Shown here piece by piece: positions 1 to 8,682 of a DNA stretch of 39,622 bases. The notes beneath the pieces were generated by a model. That model had not been told where the DNA came from, ran no database searches, and was given only the letters and a program-made list of their open reading frames with translations. The position numbers and the translations under genes were made by a program. The first letter of the stretch is position 1; each line of letters begins with the position of its first letter. The stretch lies in contig SLOE01000071.1 in NCBI GenBank assembly GCA_007132715.1, forward strand, positions 1 through 39,622, in the 5' to 3' direction. The stretch comes from Bacteroidales bacterium. GTDB lineage: Bacteria; Bacteroidota; Bacteroidia; Bacteroidales; PUMT01.

Positions 1-1
1 A

Positions 2-982
2 CATGCAGTGACATGCGGCAACGGCACCGACGCCCTCCAGATAGCGCTAATGGCGCTCGGCCTGAAGCCGGGCGATGAGGTCATCACCACACCTTTCACC
101 TTTATTGCAACGGTTGAAGCCATAGCTTTACTCGGACTTAAGCCGGTGTTTGCCGATGTCTGCCCCCGTTGCTTCAACATCGATGCAAGGGCCGTCGAAA
201 AGGCCGTCACCAGTAAGACAAAGGTCATACTGCCGGTGCATCTTTACGGACAGTGTGCCAACATGGACGCTATAATGGAGATAGCAGGCAAACATAATAT
301 ATATGTAATTGAAGATGCGGCACAGTCGCTCGGCAGCGAGTACACGTTTGAAAACGGACTGGTAAAGAAAGCCGGCACGATAGGGCATATAGGCTGCACC
401 AGCTTCTTCCCCTCCAAGAACCTCGGCTGCTTCGGCGACGGGGGTGCGATCCTGACCAATAATCCGGATCTTGCGGCAAAGATGAAGGCCATAACCCACC
501 ACGGCTCAACGGTTAAGTACTACCACGACATGGTGGGTGTCAACTCGCGGCTTGACACCCTGCAGGCGGCAATCCTCGATGTGAAGCTGAAGTACCTGGA
601 CAAATTCAACGAGGAAAGAATAGAGGCTGCCGGTTATTATGACAGGGCGCTCGGCGACATTGGCAACCTGATCCTCCCGAAAAAGGTCAGGCAGTCCACC
701 CACATATTCCACGCCTACACGGTAAGGACACCGGGTCGTTACAGGGACAAACTGCGTGAATTCCTGTCCGGGCACGGCATCCCGACCATGATATACTATC
801 CCCTGCCGATGCACCTGCAGAAGGGATACTCAGGATACGGTTACCGGGAAGGTGACTTCCCGGTTGCAGAGGAGCTTTGTTCAACCGTTCTGTCACTTCC
901 CATGCACACTGAGCTTAAGAAGGATCAGCTTGAGTACATCAGCACCGCAGTTCACGACTTTTTCAAAAACAATGCAGGATGA
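2..982 (+). CDS. wbpE: DegT/DnrJ/EryC1 PLP-dependent sugar aminotransferase, WbpE-like (5' truncated)
   Basis: The frame is open through the first base of the window, so the N-terminal part (roughly 40-50 residues by family length) lies outside. The visible part begins just before the family signature CGNGTDALQIAL. It keeps the EDAAQSLGSEY segment and the PLP lysine in SFFPSKNLG (codon 416-418), which forms the internal aldimine. Sequence and context match WbpE, which transaminates UDP-2-acetamido-2-deoxy-3-oxo-glucuronate to the 3-amino sugar in the cytoplasm. The stop overlaps the next start by ATGA, so the gene is translationally coupled to the acetyltransferase that takes its product. The GTG at 8 is an internal codon, not a start. 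The exact substrate is inferred from the neighbours; related aminotransferases act on other 3- or 4-keto sugars. Confidence 0.88.
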   Translation, partial: HAVTCGNGTDALQIALMALGLKPGDEVITTPFTFIATVEAIALLGLKPVFADVCPRCFNIDARAVEKAVTSKTKVILPVHLYGQCANMDAIMEIAGKHNIYVIEDAAQSLGSEYTFENGLVKKAGTIGHIGCTSFFPSKNLGCFGDGGAILTNNPDLAAKMKAITHHGSTVKYYHDMVGVNSRLDTLQAAILDVKLKYLDKFNEERIEAAGYYDRALGDIGNLILPKKVRQSTHIFHAYTVRTPGRYRDKLREFLSGHGIPTMIYYPLPMHLQKGYSGYGYREGDFPVAEELCSTVLSLPMHTELKKDQLEYISTAVHDFFKNNAG

Positions 983-1566
983 GCGAAGAGAACGAGGGCT
1001 ACCAGGCTCATGAAACGGCCGTAATTGACGAGGGATGCAAAATTGGAAAGGGTACACGGATATGGCACTTTTCGCATATCATGCCCGGCTGCACCATTGG
1101 CGAAAACTGCAACCTGGGGCAGAACGTGGTGGTTTCGCCCGGTGTTGTGCTTGGACGTAACGTGAAGGTGCAGAACAATGTATCGATATACACAGGGGTG
1201 AGATGTGAGGATGATGTCTTCCTGGGACCCTCCATGGTGTTTACCAACATTGTTAATCCAAGGAGCGCCGTTGTGAGAAAAGAGCAGTACGTCAAAACAC
1301 TGGTGGGAAGGGGGGCAAGCATTGGTGCCAACGCCACCATTGTCTGCGGCAACGATATAGGCCGCTACTCCTTTATAGGCGCCGGCGCAGTGATAACCAG
1401 GGAGGTCAGACCATATGCCCTTGTCGTGGGCAACCCGGCAAGGCAGGTCGGATGGATGAGTGAGTATGGCCACAGGCTAGATTTTGACAAAGAGGGCTTT
1501 GCTACATGCCCTGAAGGCGGAGAGAAATACAGGCTGGAAAACGGGGAAGTGAAAAAGCTGGAATGA
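979..1566 (+). CDS. wbpD: UDP-2-acetamido-3-amino-2,3-dideoxyglucuronate N-acetyltransferase, WbpD-like
   Basis: This 195-residue protein is built mostly of left-handed beta-helix hexapeptide repeats, for example IGKGTRIW, IGENCNLG and LGRNVKVQ. The loop GPSMVFTNIVNPRS and the C-terminal VVGNPARQVGW are typical of WbpD/WlbB acetyl-CoA-dependent sugar N-acetyltransferases. It would acetylate the 3-amino group made by the upstream aminotransferase, giving UDP-GlcNAc(3NAc)A. The start overlaps the upstream stop by ATGA. It is followed by 158 bp without a recognisable gene before the wbpB-like gene. Acyl donor and substrate are inferred from the family and from the presence of all four pathway steps side by side. 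Confidence 0.9.
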   Translation: MSEENEGYQAHETAVIDEGCKIGKGTRIWHFSHIMPGCTIGENCNLGQNVVVSPGVVLGRNVKVQNNVSIYTGVRCEDDVFLGPSMVFTNIVNPRSAVVRKEQYVKTLVGRGASIGANATIVCGNDIGRYSFIGAGAVITREVRPYALVVGNPARQVGWMSEYGHRLDFDKEGFATCPEGGEKYRLENGEVKKLE

Positions 1567-1724
1567 TCAGATCAGGCTTTGTAAAGCTGACTGTCATGCC
1601 GGTTGATAGCAGCTGATTGCAGGCATCCCCCTGAAATGGCAAACCCTGCTTACGGCAGTGACCGGGGATTAACAGATCGATTCGAAGCGGCAAGACTGAA
1701 GATGATGGAGTAACAATACAGAGT

Positions 1725-2687
1725 ATGTCAATGAAGCAAAAGAATTTCGCACTCATAGGTGTCGCCGGCTACATTGCCGTCAGGCACCTTCAGGCCATAA
1801 AGGAGACCGGCAACAGGCTGCTGGCCTCACTTGATCCTTTCGACAGCGTGGGGACTATTGACGGCTACTTTCCGGAGGCCGACTTTTTTGTTGAGTTCGA
1901 GAGGTTCGACAGGCACATAGACAAGCTTAAACGTACAGGCACCCATGTCGACTACGTGAGCATATGCTCGCCGAACTACCTCCATGACTCCCATATCAGG
2001 TTCGCCATGCGCCAGGGGGCAGATGCTATCTGCGAGAAGCCGGTTGTGCTCAACCCGTGGAACCTCGACGCACTGGGAGAGATCGAAAAGGAGACCGGGA
2101 AAAAGATCTACAACATCCTGCAGCTCAGGCTCCACCCTTCAATCATTGAATTGCGTGAAAAGATCATGCAGGAGCCGGCCGGCAAGATCCACGATATTGA
2201 TCTTTCCTATATAACAAGCCGCGGCAACTGGTACCATATCTCATGGAAGGGAGATATGCAGAAGTCCGGCGGAGTAGCAACCAATATCGGTGTGCACTTC
2301 TTCGATATGCTCACCTGGATATTCGGGCCGGTGCGGGAGAATATAGTCCATCTGTCCGACAGCCGCCGCGCAGCGGGGTATATCACACTCGAAAAGGCAA
2401 GGGTGAGATGGCTGCTCAGTATCGATTATGATGACCTGCCCAACCAGGTAAAGGAGCGGGGACAAAGGACGTACAGGTCAATAACCATTGACGGCGATGA
2501 GATTGAGTTCAGCGACGGTTTTACCGACCTCCATACCAAAACATACACGGAGATATTGGCCGGGAGGGGATGGGGACTTGAAGAGGCGCGAAGGTCAATC
2601 GAAACAGTCTATACCATAAGGAACTCAGCCCCGGTCGGACTGAAGGGGGAGTATCACCCGCACCTGAAAAGAATTGCCGGCACCTGA
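1725..2687 (+). CDS. wbpB: Gfo/Idh/MocA oxidoreductase, UDP-GlcNAcA 3-dehydrogenase WbpB-like
   Basis: The protein has 320 residues, close to the usual WbpB/WlbA length. The N-terminal Rossmann motif reads GVAGYI (residues 12-17), the variant seen in WbpB-type enzymes in place of GxGxxG. It is followed by ICSPNYLH and the catalytic EKP (104-106) in EKPVVLNPWN. The QLRLHP segment and GGVATNIGVHFFDM in the C-terminal half are also family-typical. It would oxidise C3 of UDP-GlcNAcA with NAD+; in characterised systems 2-oxoglutarate recycles the cofactor and the oxidase works with WbpE. A second in-frame Met two codons downstream is an alternative start. The stop codon lies inside the first unit of a 20-bp tandem repeat. 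Confidence 0.9.
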   Translation: MSMKQKNFALIGVAGYIAVRHLQAIKETGNRLLASLDPFDSVGTIDGYFPEADFFVEFERFDRHIDKLKRTGTHVDYVSICSPNYLHDSHIRFAMRQGADAICEKPVVLNPWNLDALGEIEKETGKKIYNILQLRLHPSIIELREKIMQEPAGKIHDIDLSYITSRGNWYHISWKGDMQKSGGVATNIGVHFFDMLTWIFGPVRENIVHLSDSRRAAGYITLEKARVRWLLSIDYDDLPNQVKERGQRTYRSITIDGDEIEFSDGFTDLHTKTYTEILAGRGWGLEEARRSIETVYTIRNSAPVGLKGEYHPHLKRIAGT

Positions 2688-2738
2688 GTAAGGATGCTGG
2701 CACCTGGGTAATAATCACGGCACCCGGGGCAGCAGCCC
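2679..2738 (+). repeat. Three-copy 20-bp tandem repeat at the wbpB end
   Basis: Units start at 2679, 2699 and 2719. The first two share GGCACCTG(A/G)GTAA and the third has decayed to GGCACCCGGGG. The first unit contains the wbpB stop codon; the rest lies in the leader of the wbpA-like gene. No conserved spacer or longer array follows. Confidence 0.75.
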
Positions 2739-2782
2739 GGAAGAGACAACTATAAACAAACACATATAATCAAATAATTAAA

Positions 2783-4087
2783 ATGTACGAACAACTTATA
2801 AAAAAGGAGAAGAAGATATCGCTGATCGGACTTGGTTATGTAGGCCTCCCGATAGCTCTTGAATTTGCACGAAAGGTGCCGGTAATCGGATTTGACATCA
2901 AACCCGACCGTATTGAAATGATGCAAAAGGGGATTGACCCGAGCAGGGAGCTTGAACCGGAAGCCTTTGAGGGATGCGACATTGTGTTCACCTCCGAGTC
3001 CGGCGACCTGAAAGCGGCAGATTTCCACATCGTGGCTGTGCCAACCCCTATCGACGAGCACAACCTGCCCGACCTGACACCCGTCCTGAAGGCATCGGAG
3101 ACCGTAGGCAGGGTTCTCAAAAAGGGTGATTACGTTGTCTATGAATCGACCGTTTACCCGGGTTGCACTGAAGAGGACTGCGTGCCGGTGCTGGAGGAGC
3201 TGAGCGGACTGAAGTACGGGATCGATTTCAAGGTGGGGTTCTCACCCGAAAGAATTAATCCCGGCGACAAGGAGCATACTCTTACAAAGATCGTAAAGGT
3301 GGTAAGCGGCAATGATGCAGAGGCTCTTGAGAATATAGCAAAGACATATGAGCTGATCATAGAGGCCGGTGTGCACCGTGCCAGCTCGATCAAGGTGGCC
3401 GAGGCGGCCAAGATCATTGAGAACACCCAGCGCGATATCAATATCGCCTTCATGAACGAACTGGCGATGATATTCAACAGGATGAATATCAACACCCACG
3501 AGGTGCTGGAAGCGGCCGGCACAAAGTGGAACTTCCTGAGGTTTTATCCCGGACTGGTCGGGGGACATTGCATAGGGGTCGATCCTTACTACTTAACACA
3601 TAAGGCCAGGGAGTTGGGCTACCATGCGCAAATAATAACGGCGGGACGCTATATAAATGACTCCATGGGGAGGTACGTCGCCAGGCAGACCATCAAAAAG
3701 ATCAGTTCGCTGGGGAAAAATACCATGCAGTCGCACATACTGATAATGGGAGTAACCTTCAAGGAGAACGTGAGCGACATAAGGAACTCGAAGGTCGCTG
3801 ATGTCTATAACGAGCTTAAGGCATACGGCGTAAAGCATATCGACGTGGTAGACCCTTATGCCTCAACGAAAGAGGTTGAAGAGGAGTATGGATTTACCCT
3901 GAAGGAGGAGCCAGGAAAGGACTATGATGCGGTGATAGTGGCGGTGAACCATAAGGAGTATATGGGGTTGTCGGCGGACTGGTTCAGGTCGGTCACCAAT
4001 ACCAATGCGCTGCTTGTTGACGTTAAAAGCATCTACAGGGACCAATTTAAAAACGGACGGGACGGGCTCCGCTACTGGAGCCTTTAA
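2783..4087 (+). CDS. wbpA: UDP-N-acetylglucosamine 6-dehydrogenase, WbpA/TviB-like
   Basis: The protein has 434 residues, the normal size for a UDP-glucose/GDP-mannose dehydrogenase family member. The NAD-binding motif is GLGYVG (16-21). The middle domain has VGFSPERINPGD and the helix KVAEAAKIIENTQRDINIAF. The catalytic cysteine is C263 in GGHCIGVDPYYL. A C-terminal UDP-binding domain follows, with MGVTFKENVSDIRNSKV. It oxidises C6 of UDP-GlcNAc to the carboxylate in two NAD+-dependent steps, supplying the wbpB-like enzyme. The paralogous possibility is UDP-ManNAc dehydrogenase (WecC-type). The wbpB-E-D genes next to it favour UDP-GlcNAc. The spacing of 28 bp to galE suggests co-transcription. 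Confidence 0.9.
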   Translation: MYEQLIKKEKKISLIGLGYVGLPIALEFARKVPVIGFDIKPDRIEMMQKGIDPSRELEPEAFEGCDIVFTSESGDLKAADFHIVAVPTPIDEHNLPDLTPVLKASETVGRVLKKGDYVVYESTVYPGCTEEDCVPVLEELSGLKYGIDFKVGFSPERINPGDKEHTLTKIVKVVSGNDAEALENIAKTYELIIEAGVHRASSIKVAEAAKIIENTQRDINIAFMNELAMIFNRMNINTHEVLEAAGTKWNFLRFYPGLVGGHCIGVDPYYLTHKARELGYHAQIITAGRYINDSMGRYVARQTIKKISSLGKNTMQSHILIMGVTFKENVSDIRNSKVADVYNELKAYGVKHIDVVDPYASTKEVEEEYGFTLKEEPGKDYDAVIVAVNHKEYMGLSADWFRSVTNTNALLVDVKSIYRDQFKNGRDGLRYWSL

Positions 4088-4115
4088 AATCCCCCCTGCC
4101 AAACACCGGGAAACC

Positions 4116-5150
4116 ATGCATAATATTCTTGTTACCGGCGGCACAGGTTACATAGGTTCACACACTGCCGTCGAGCTTATTGAGGAGGGTTTCAACGTAC
4201 TCATTGCCGATAACCTTTCAAATTCAGATGTCTCAGTGCTTGACGGCATCGAAAGGATCACCGGGGTAAGGCCCCTGTTTGAAAAGATCGATCTTTGCGA
4301 CAAGTCATTGCTGAAAGATTACTTCAACAGGAACCCCGGGATTGATGCTGTGATTCATTTCGCTGCGGCCAAGGCCGTTGGCGAATCGGTCGAAAAACCC
4401 CTTATGTACTATCATAACAACCTTGTCTCGCTTATAAACCTGCTTGAGGAGATGGAAAGGCACAGCCCCGGCATCCTTGTCTTCTCCTCCTCCTGTACCG
4501 TTTACGGACAGCCCGACAAACTCCCGGTTACGGAGGAAGCACCGGTAAAAAAGGCCGAATCACCCTACGGCAATACCAAGAAGATATCCGAAGATATGAT
4601 TGCCGACACAGTAAAGGCCTCGGGGCACCTCAGGGCAATATCACTCCGGTACTTCAACCCCATCGGGGCCCATCACACGGCTCTGATAGGAGAGCTGCCC
4701 AGGGGAGTGCCCGACAACCTGGTTCCCTTTATCACACAAACGGCAGCAGGCTTACGTGAGGAGCTGAAGGTGTTCGGCAACGACTACGGCACGCCCGACG
4801 GTTCATGCATAAGAGATTACCTGCATGTGACCGACCTTGCCAGGGCGCATGCTACATCGATAAAACGGCTCCTGCACGGCAAAAACCGTCAGGATTACGA
4901 GGTTTTCAACCTGGGAACGGGCAGGGGTGTTTCGGTGCTGGAAATGATACGTACATTTGAAAAGGTGAGCGGCATTAAGCTGAAGTACAGGATCACAGGC
5001 CGGCGGGCCGGCGACATCGAGCAGGTGTGGGCCGACACCTCCCTGGCCAACAAAGAGCTGGGCTGGAAAGCCGAAAGCAGCCTTGAAGAAACGCTGGCCT
5101 CTGCATGGAAATGGGAGCAGTACTACAGGAAGATTAAAGATAATAAGTGA
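4116..5150 (+). CDS. galE: UDP-glucose 4-epimerase
   Basis: I start at the ATG at 4116, because the next residues run straight into the Rossmann motif TGGTGYIGSH. The upstream in-frame extension to 4005 would overlap wbpA and lacks family similarity. That gives 344 residues, normal for GalE. The SDR active site is present: SSSCTVYG and the YxxxK pair Y151/K155 in SPYGNTK. The C-terminal part has SLRYFNPIGAH, IRDYLHVTDLARAH and FNLGTGRGVSVLEM. It interconverts UDP-Glc and UDP-Gal, or the N-acetyl forms, for cell-surface glycans in the cytoplasm. It is the fourth complete gene of the nucleotide-sugar cluster. Confidence 0.93.
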   Translation: MHNILVTGGTGYIGSHTAVELIEEGFNVLIADNLSNSDVSVLDGIERITGVRPLFEKIDLCDKSLLKDYFNRNPGIDAVIHFAAAKAVGESVEKPLMYYHNNLVSLINLLEEMERHSPGILVFSSSCTVYGQPDKLPVTEEAPVKKAESPYGNTKKISEDMIADTVKASGHLRAISLRYFNPIGAHHTALIGELPRGVPDNLVPFITQTAAGLREELKVFGNDYGTPDGSCIRDYLHVTDLARAHATSIKRLLHGKNRQDYEVFNLGTGRGVSVLEMIRTFEKVSGIKLKYRITGRRAGDIEQVWADTSLANKELGWKAESSLEETLASAWKWEQYYRKIKDNK

Positions 5151-5154
5151 AACA

Positions 5155-5180
5155 GCAACAGGCCTGAATATACCTGTTGC
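5155..5180 (+). terminator. Stem-loop just after galE (possible terminator)
   Basis: A perfect 8-bp inverted repeat, GCAACAGG (5155-5162) and CCTGTTGC (5173-5180), with a 10-nt loop lies five bases after the galE stop. There is no U-tract, so it may be a weak terminator or an mRNA-end stabiliser. Confidence 0.4.
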
Positions 5181-5294
5181 GCCGGTGTATCTGCAACTGA
5201 CGATAAATTGTGAAGCAGCACCAGATCGCCTGGCTAAAAACGGATAAGCTTTAATAATGGGTAAAGTAATTCTGAAATAAACTATCACCATAAA

Positions 5295-6350
5295 ATGCAA
5301 AAAACTATTTTGATAACAGGAGGAGCAGGTTTCATCGGCTCGCACGTGGTAAGGCGGTTTGTCAAAAATTACCCCGGCTACCGTATTGTGAACCTCGACA
5401 AGCTAACCTATGCCGGTAACCTGGAGAACCTTTCCGATATTGAGAATGAGCCAAACTACAGCTTTATAAAGGGCGATATTGCCGATCAGTCATTCATCGA
5501 TGAGCTCTTCTCCAGGCACAGTTTTGACGGGGTGATACACCTTGCTGCCGAATCGCATGTGGACAGGTCCATCAGCGGCCCCATGGAATTCATAACGGCC
5601 AACATTATTGGAACCGTTAATCTCCTGAACGCTTTCAGAGACCATTCAAAAGGGAGGTATGACGGCAAGCTGTTCTACCATATCTCTACCGATGAGGTGT
5701 ACGGTTCGCTCGGCAGCGAGGGACTGTTCACAGAAGAGACTCCTTACGATCCGCGCAGCCCCTATTCGGCATCCAAGGCAAGCTCCGACCATATGGTCCG
5801 GTCCTGGCACCACACGTATGGCATCCCGGTGGTCATATCGAACTGCTCGAACAATTACGGACCCAACCAGTTTCCCGAAAAGCTTATACCTTTGGCTATT
5901 AACAACATGCGGACAAGCAAGCCTGTGCCTGTTTATGGAAAGGGTGAGAATGTAAGGGACTGGCTCTATGTTGAGGATCACGCAGTGGCCATTGACCTTA
6001 TTTTTCACAGGGGACTGACGGGCGAGACCTACAATGTGGGCGGCAATAACGAGTGGCGCAATTTAGACCTTGTAAAGCTGCTGTGCGGAATAATGGACAG
6101 GCAGCTGGACCGCAAGCCCGGCACTTCGGAAAAGCTGATAACCTTTGTGAAGGACAGGGCCGGCCATGACAAGCGCTATGCCATCGACAACTCAAAGATC
6201 AGCGGCGAACTGGGCTGGAAACCCTCTGTCTCGTTCGAAGAGGGACTGGATCGCACGGTCAGGTGGTACCTTGAAAATGAAGGGTGGCTGAACAGGGTTC
6301 TGAGCGGCGGTTACAGGGATTACTACCATAAACAGTATGCCGACCGGTAA
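5295..6350 (+). CDS. rfbB: dTDP-glucose 4,6-dehydratase
   Basis: An extended SDR protein of 351 residues. The NAD motif GGAGFIGSH is at 8-16, LAAESHVDRSI follows, and the dehydratase catalytic triad is in HISTDEVYG (Thr-Asp-Glu). The YSASKA motif supplies the Tyr/Lys pair, and NCSNNYGPNQFPEKLIPL is diagnostic of RmlB/RfbB. It converts dTDP-glucose to dTDP-4-keto-6-deoxyglucose, the first committed step to dTDP-rhamnose and related sugars. No rfbA, rfbC or rfbD is in the window. It is separated from galE by 144 bp that include the stem-loop, so it may have its own promoter, although I see no clear one. It converges on the DUF4270 gene. Confidence 0.95.
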   Translation: MQKTILITGGAGFIGSHVVRRFVKNYPGYRIVNLDKLTYAGNLENLSDIENEPNYSFIKGDIADQSFIDELFSRHSFDGVIHLAAESHVDRSISGPMEFITANIIGTVNLLNAFRDHSKGRYDGKLFYHISTDEVYGSLGSEGLFTEETPYDPRSPYSASKASSDHMVRSWHHTYGIPVVISNCSNNYGPNQFPEKLIPLAINNMRTSKPVPVYGKGENVRDWLYVEDHAVAIDLIFHRGLTGETYNVGGNNEWRNLDLVKLLCGIMDRQLDRKPGTSEKLITFVKDRAGHDKRYAIDNSKISGELGWKPSVSFEEGLDRTVRWYLENEGWLNRVLSGGYRDYYHKQYADR

Positions 6351-6423
6351 AGGTTCGTGCGCTCCCGCAAAAACCGGATATGCCTGGCGGCAAACTGTGT
6401 AGCCGACAATTCCGCACATCTGA

Positions 6424-7761
6424 TCAGTGCCTTGTGTATTTGATCTCGAGCCACGGTCCGCCAGCGGAATGAAGGCTGTTGGTCAGTACGGCCCTCTGCG
6501 GGTTGGTGCCTCCTTCCCTGACGCTCAGATAAAGATAATCCCTTTCCCTGTTGCCCTTGACATAGTTCTGGAACCAGTTTGTGACCTTCATCACAAAAGC
6601 GCCCTTCTCCTCATCGAAATTCCCGCCGAAGTAGGCATCGCCAAGGCCGAAATCAGGTACGCCGGCAAGCATCCCCTCTTCGCTCATTTCGAAAAGTGCC
6701 ACCCTACCCGGCAGGGAAAAATATTCGTTATAAGAGTCCTCCTTCACGGGGATATAAATTGTTGCCGAGGTTATGCTGACAGGCATCGAATCCCGCCAGG
6801 CATAAAGGTTGTCAAATTCAAGTCTGGATATCATACCCCCTCCTCCCTGGATGTAATACAGAGAATCACCGGTATCTGTCACCCCTATCCTGTCGCTGAA
6901 CACCGCATTTTCGTAATCCTGGCTAAGTATGTTGATCCTGTTTGCCCCTTCATTGATTATGAAATCATACCTGAAGTTTGTCTCGACCGTATCGGGAGTA
7001 TTCTCATTCCTGTAGAAAAGCGACAGTTTTGAACCAGTGTGGTTAAGGTTTATGGTGTAGACGGAGCCCCTGGCGTTCTCATCATCAAGTGCGACATCCA
7101 CGTAAAGACCCTTGAAATATCTTAAAAAGGCGCTGAGGGACAGGACAGACGAATCGGGCGCAAAAAGCAGCTTATCCTGTACACGCTGGTTGGTCAGATG
7201 AAATGATATCAGGGTGTCACCGGCCGGCACGCCTATCTTATGCCTGGCAAGAGGCTCATCGTTATATACCACAGGAAGCGGATCGAAATTTGAATAATAG
7301 CTTGCGGTATAATCTATATCCTCACTAAGTTCCCAGACAGTTATCTCCTGCTCTTCTGTTCCCCGTCCGTATGAACCTGTAACAACCAGGTAAAGCACCA
7401 GGGAGTCAAAAACGGGCAAGTCGCCGAAATCAATCTGGTCCCATACCCCGATCTGTGTAATAAACGAAGCATTCATCCTGCCGAAGACGGGGTCGTTCAA
7501 AACACCGAGTAACGATCGCGGGTGATCGATGGCAAGTATTGAATCCCGCTTCCATACCGATGTTGAAATATCACTGTCCTCTATGGTCCTTAGATTGAAC
7601 CGGTCAGAGGGAGGTTGCACCTCCAGTCCGACAAAGCTCGATTCCTCGCAGGAAATGAAAAAGGCGAAAGACACGGCAAAAACAAGTAATAGGGTGATCT
7701 TCCTGAGTATATATGATTCAATCTTTCCGGTTTTCCGGGTAATAGGGTTAATTGGCGACAT
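6424..7761 (-). CDS. DUF4270 family outer-surface lipoprotein
   Basis: The protein has 445 residues with an N-terminal signal anchor (LLLVFAVSFAFF) ending in a lipobox-like FFISC at about residue 38. The mature part starts EESSFVGLEVQPPSDRFNL, the recognisable opening of DUF4270 proteins. The rest is beta-rich, with no enzymatic motif that I can identify. It should be a lipoprotein of the cell envelope. Its function is unknown. The start overlaps the end of the glycogen-synthase-like gene by 14 bp, so the two form an operon, divergent from panC. This pairing is a familiar Bacteroidota arrangement. The family call rests on the N-terminal motif and the neighbourhood. Confidence 0.8.
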   Translation of the reverse strand: MSPINPITRKTGKIESYILRKITLLLVFAVSFAFFISCEESSFVGLEVQPPSDRFNLRTIEDSDISTSVWKRDSILAIDHPRSLLGVLNDPVFGRMNASFITQIGVWDQIDFGDLPVFDSLVLYLVVTGSYGRGTEEQEITVWELSEDIDYTASYYSNFDPLPVVYNDEPLARHKIGVPAGDTLISFHLTNQRVQDKLLFAPDSSVLSLSAFLRYFKGLYVDVALDDENARGSVYTINLNHTGSKLSLFYRNENTPDTVETNFRYDFIINEGANRINILSQDYENAVFSDRIGVTDTGDSLYYIQGGGGMISRLEFDNLYAWRDSMPVSITSATIYIPVKEDSYNEYFSLPGRVALFEMSEEGMLAGVPDFGLGDAYFGGNFDEEKGAFVMKVTNWFQNYVKGNRERDYLYLSVREGGTNPQRAVLTNSLHSAGGPWLEIKYTRH

Positions 7762-8575
7762 TGAAGGATCCGTTTAATAAATTATCATAAAAGTCCGAGT
7801 AAAGATCAACGTAATCCCCGGCCGGTTGGTATTCAAGAACCGGTTTTTTTTCCTTTGCAACATGATCTTTAAGGCCTGGATCAACATCGGCGGATCCTAA
7901 GATGATGCCATCGGCATGGTTGATGGCAAGTTTGGACAGATTTATATAATCTGGTGGATTCAGCAGGCTGACATGCTTGTCGGTGATGCCTTCAAGCATA
8001 AGCTTCTTTTTGAAGGCCTTGTTCAGGTTCCCTGTAAAGCTGTCATTATAGAGTGAATAAATGATCCTTGACCTCTGGAAAAGGGGCTCTTCACTGTATG
8101 CCTTTTTCAGATATAACGGGACAAGTGCTGAGAACCAGCCATGACAGTGAACTATGTCGGGTGGCCATCGCAGCTTCTTAACGGTCTCCAGAACGCCCCT
8201 GGCAAAAAATATCAGCCGTTCGTCATTATCCTCAAAATAGACACCTTGCTCATCGGCAAGCGTGCTCTTTCTCTGGAAATAATCTTCGTTGTCAATAAAG
8301 TAAACCTGCATTCTGGCACATTGAATGGAGGCTACCTTAATGATGAGGGGGTGATCTGTGTCGTCTATTATCAGGTTCATGCCGGAAAGCCGAATAACTT
8401 CGTGCAGCTGGTTCCGTCTCTCATTTACGCAGCCGAATCTCGGCATGAATGTCCTTATCTCCCGTCCCCTCTCCTGAACTCCCTGCGGAAGATTTCTCCC
8501 AATAACAGACATTTCCGTTTCCGGGAGATAAGGGCTTATCTCCTGGGAAATGTAAAGAACCTTGATCTTTTCCAT
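7748..8575 (-). CDS. Half-length glycogen/starch synthase-like protein (GT5 N-terminal domain only)
   Basis: I start at the ATG at 8575. The MEKIKVLYISQEISPYLPET that follows is the beginning of a GT5 domain, a GGTGG purine-rich stretch precedes it, and a Bacteroidota -7 box lies about 100 bp upstream. The upstream extension to 8749 would include the promoter. The 275-residue product matches only the N-terminal Rossmann domain of glycogen synthase (IVHCHGWFSALVPLYLKKAY). The ADP-glucose-binding KxGGL loop near the N-terminus is replaced by PETEMSVIGRNLP, and the whole C-terminal nucleotide-sugar domain is absent. It is therefore unlikely to be a normal synthase. The role is unknown; it is co-transcribed with the DUF4270 lipoprotein. 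Confidence 0.82.
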   Translation of the reverse strand: MEKIKVLYISQEISPYLPETEMSVIGRNLPQGVQERGREIRTFMPRFGCVNERRNQLHEVIRLSGMNLIIDDTDHPLIIKVASIQCARMQVYFIDNEDYFQRKSTLADEQGVYFEDNDERLIFFARGVLETVKKLRWPPDIVHCHGWFSALVPLYLKKAYSEEPLFQRSRIIYSLYNDSFTGNLNKAFKKKLMLEGITDKHVSLLNPPDYINLSKLAINHADGIILGSADVDPGLKDHVAKEKKPVLEYQPAGDYVDLYSDFYDNLLNGSFNVAN

Positions 8576-8674
8576 CGGGCCACCTGTGTGTTTAACTTTC
8601 TGTTGCACACCGCCATCCTTAAACAGTTGCCGGTAAACGGATGCGCGGGGTGTATCCTGGCTTGTTTCGACTTG

Positions 8675-8682
8675 CAAAGATA
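8675..8682 (-). promoter_or_regulatory. Candidate -7 box for the glycogen-synthase-like/DUF4270 operon
   Basis: On the minus strand the bases read TATCTTTG, an exact match to the Bacteroidota -7 consensus TAnnTTTG. It lies about 100 bp upstream of the chosen ATG at 8575. No convincing -33 TTTG is visible at the usual distance. Confidence 0.5.

Noticed and set aside
1567-1724. Possible small gene in the gap between the wbpD- and wbpB-like genes
   Set aside because: No open frame of useful length with a start and no similarity that I can see; the gap appears to be plain intergenic sequence.
2679-2738. Small CRISPR-like array from the regularly spaced 20-bp units
   Set aside because: The units are contiguous with no independent spacers, the repeat decays in the third copy, and no cas gene is near.
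4005-4115. N-terminal extension of galE
   Set aside because: It would overlap wbpA by 83 bp and precede the Rossmann motif with unrelated residues; the ATG at 4116 fits the family exactly.
4803-5345. 180-codon minus-strand open frame over the galE 3' end
   Set aside because: Overlaps galE, the following stem-loop and the rfbB start; no recognisable protein features.
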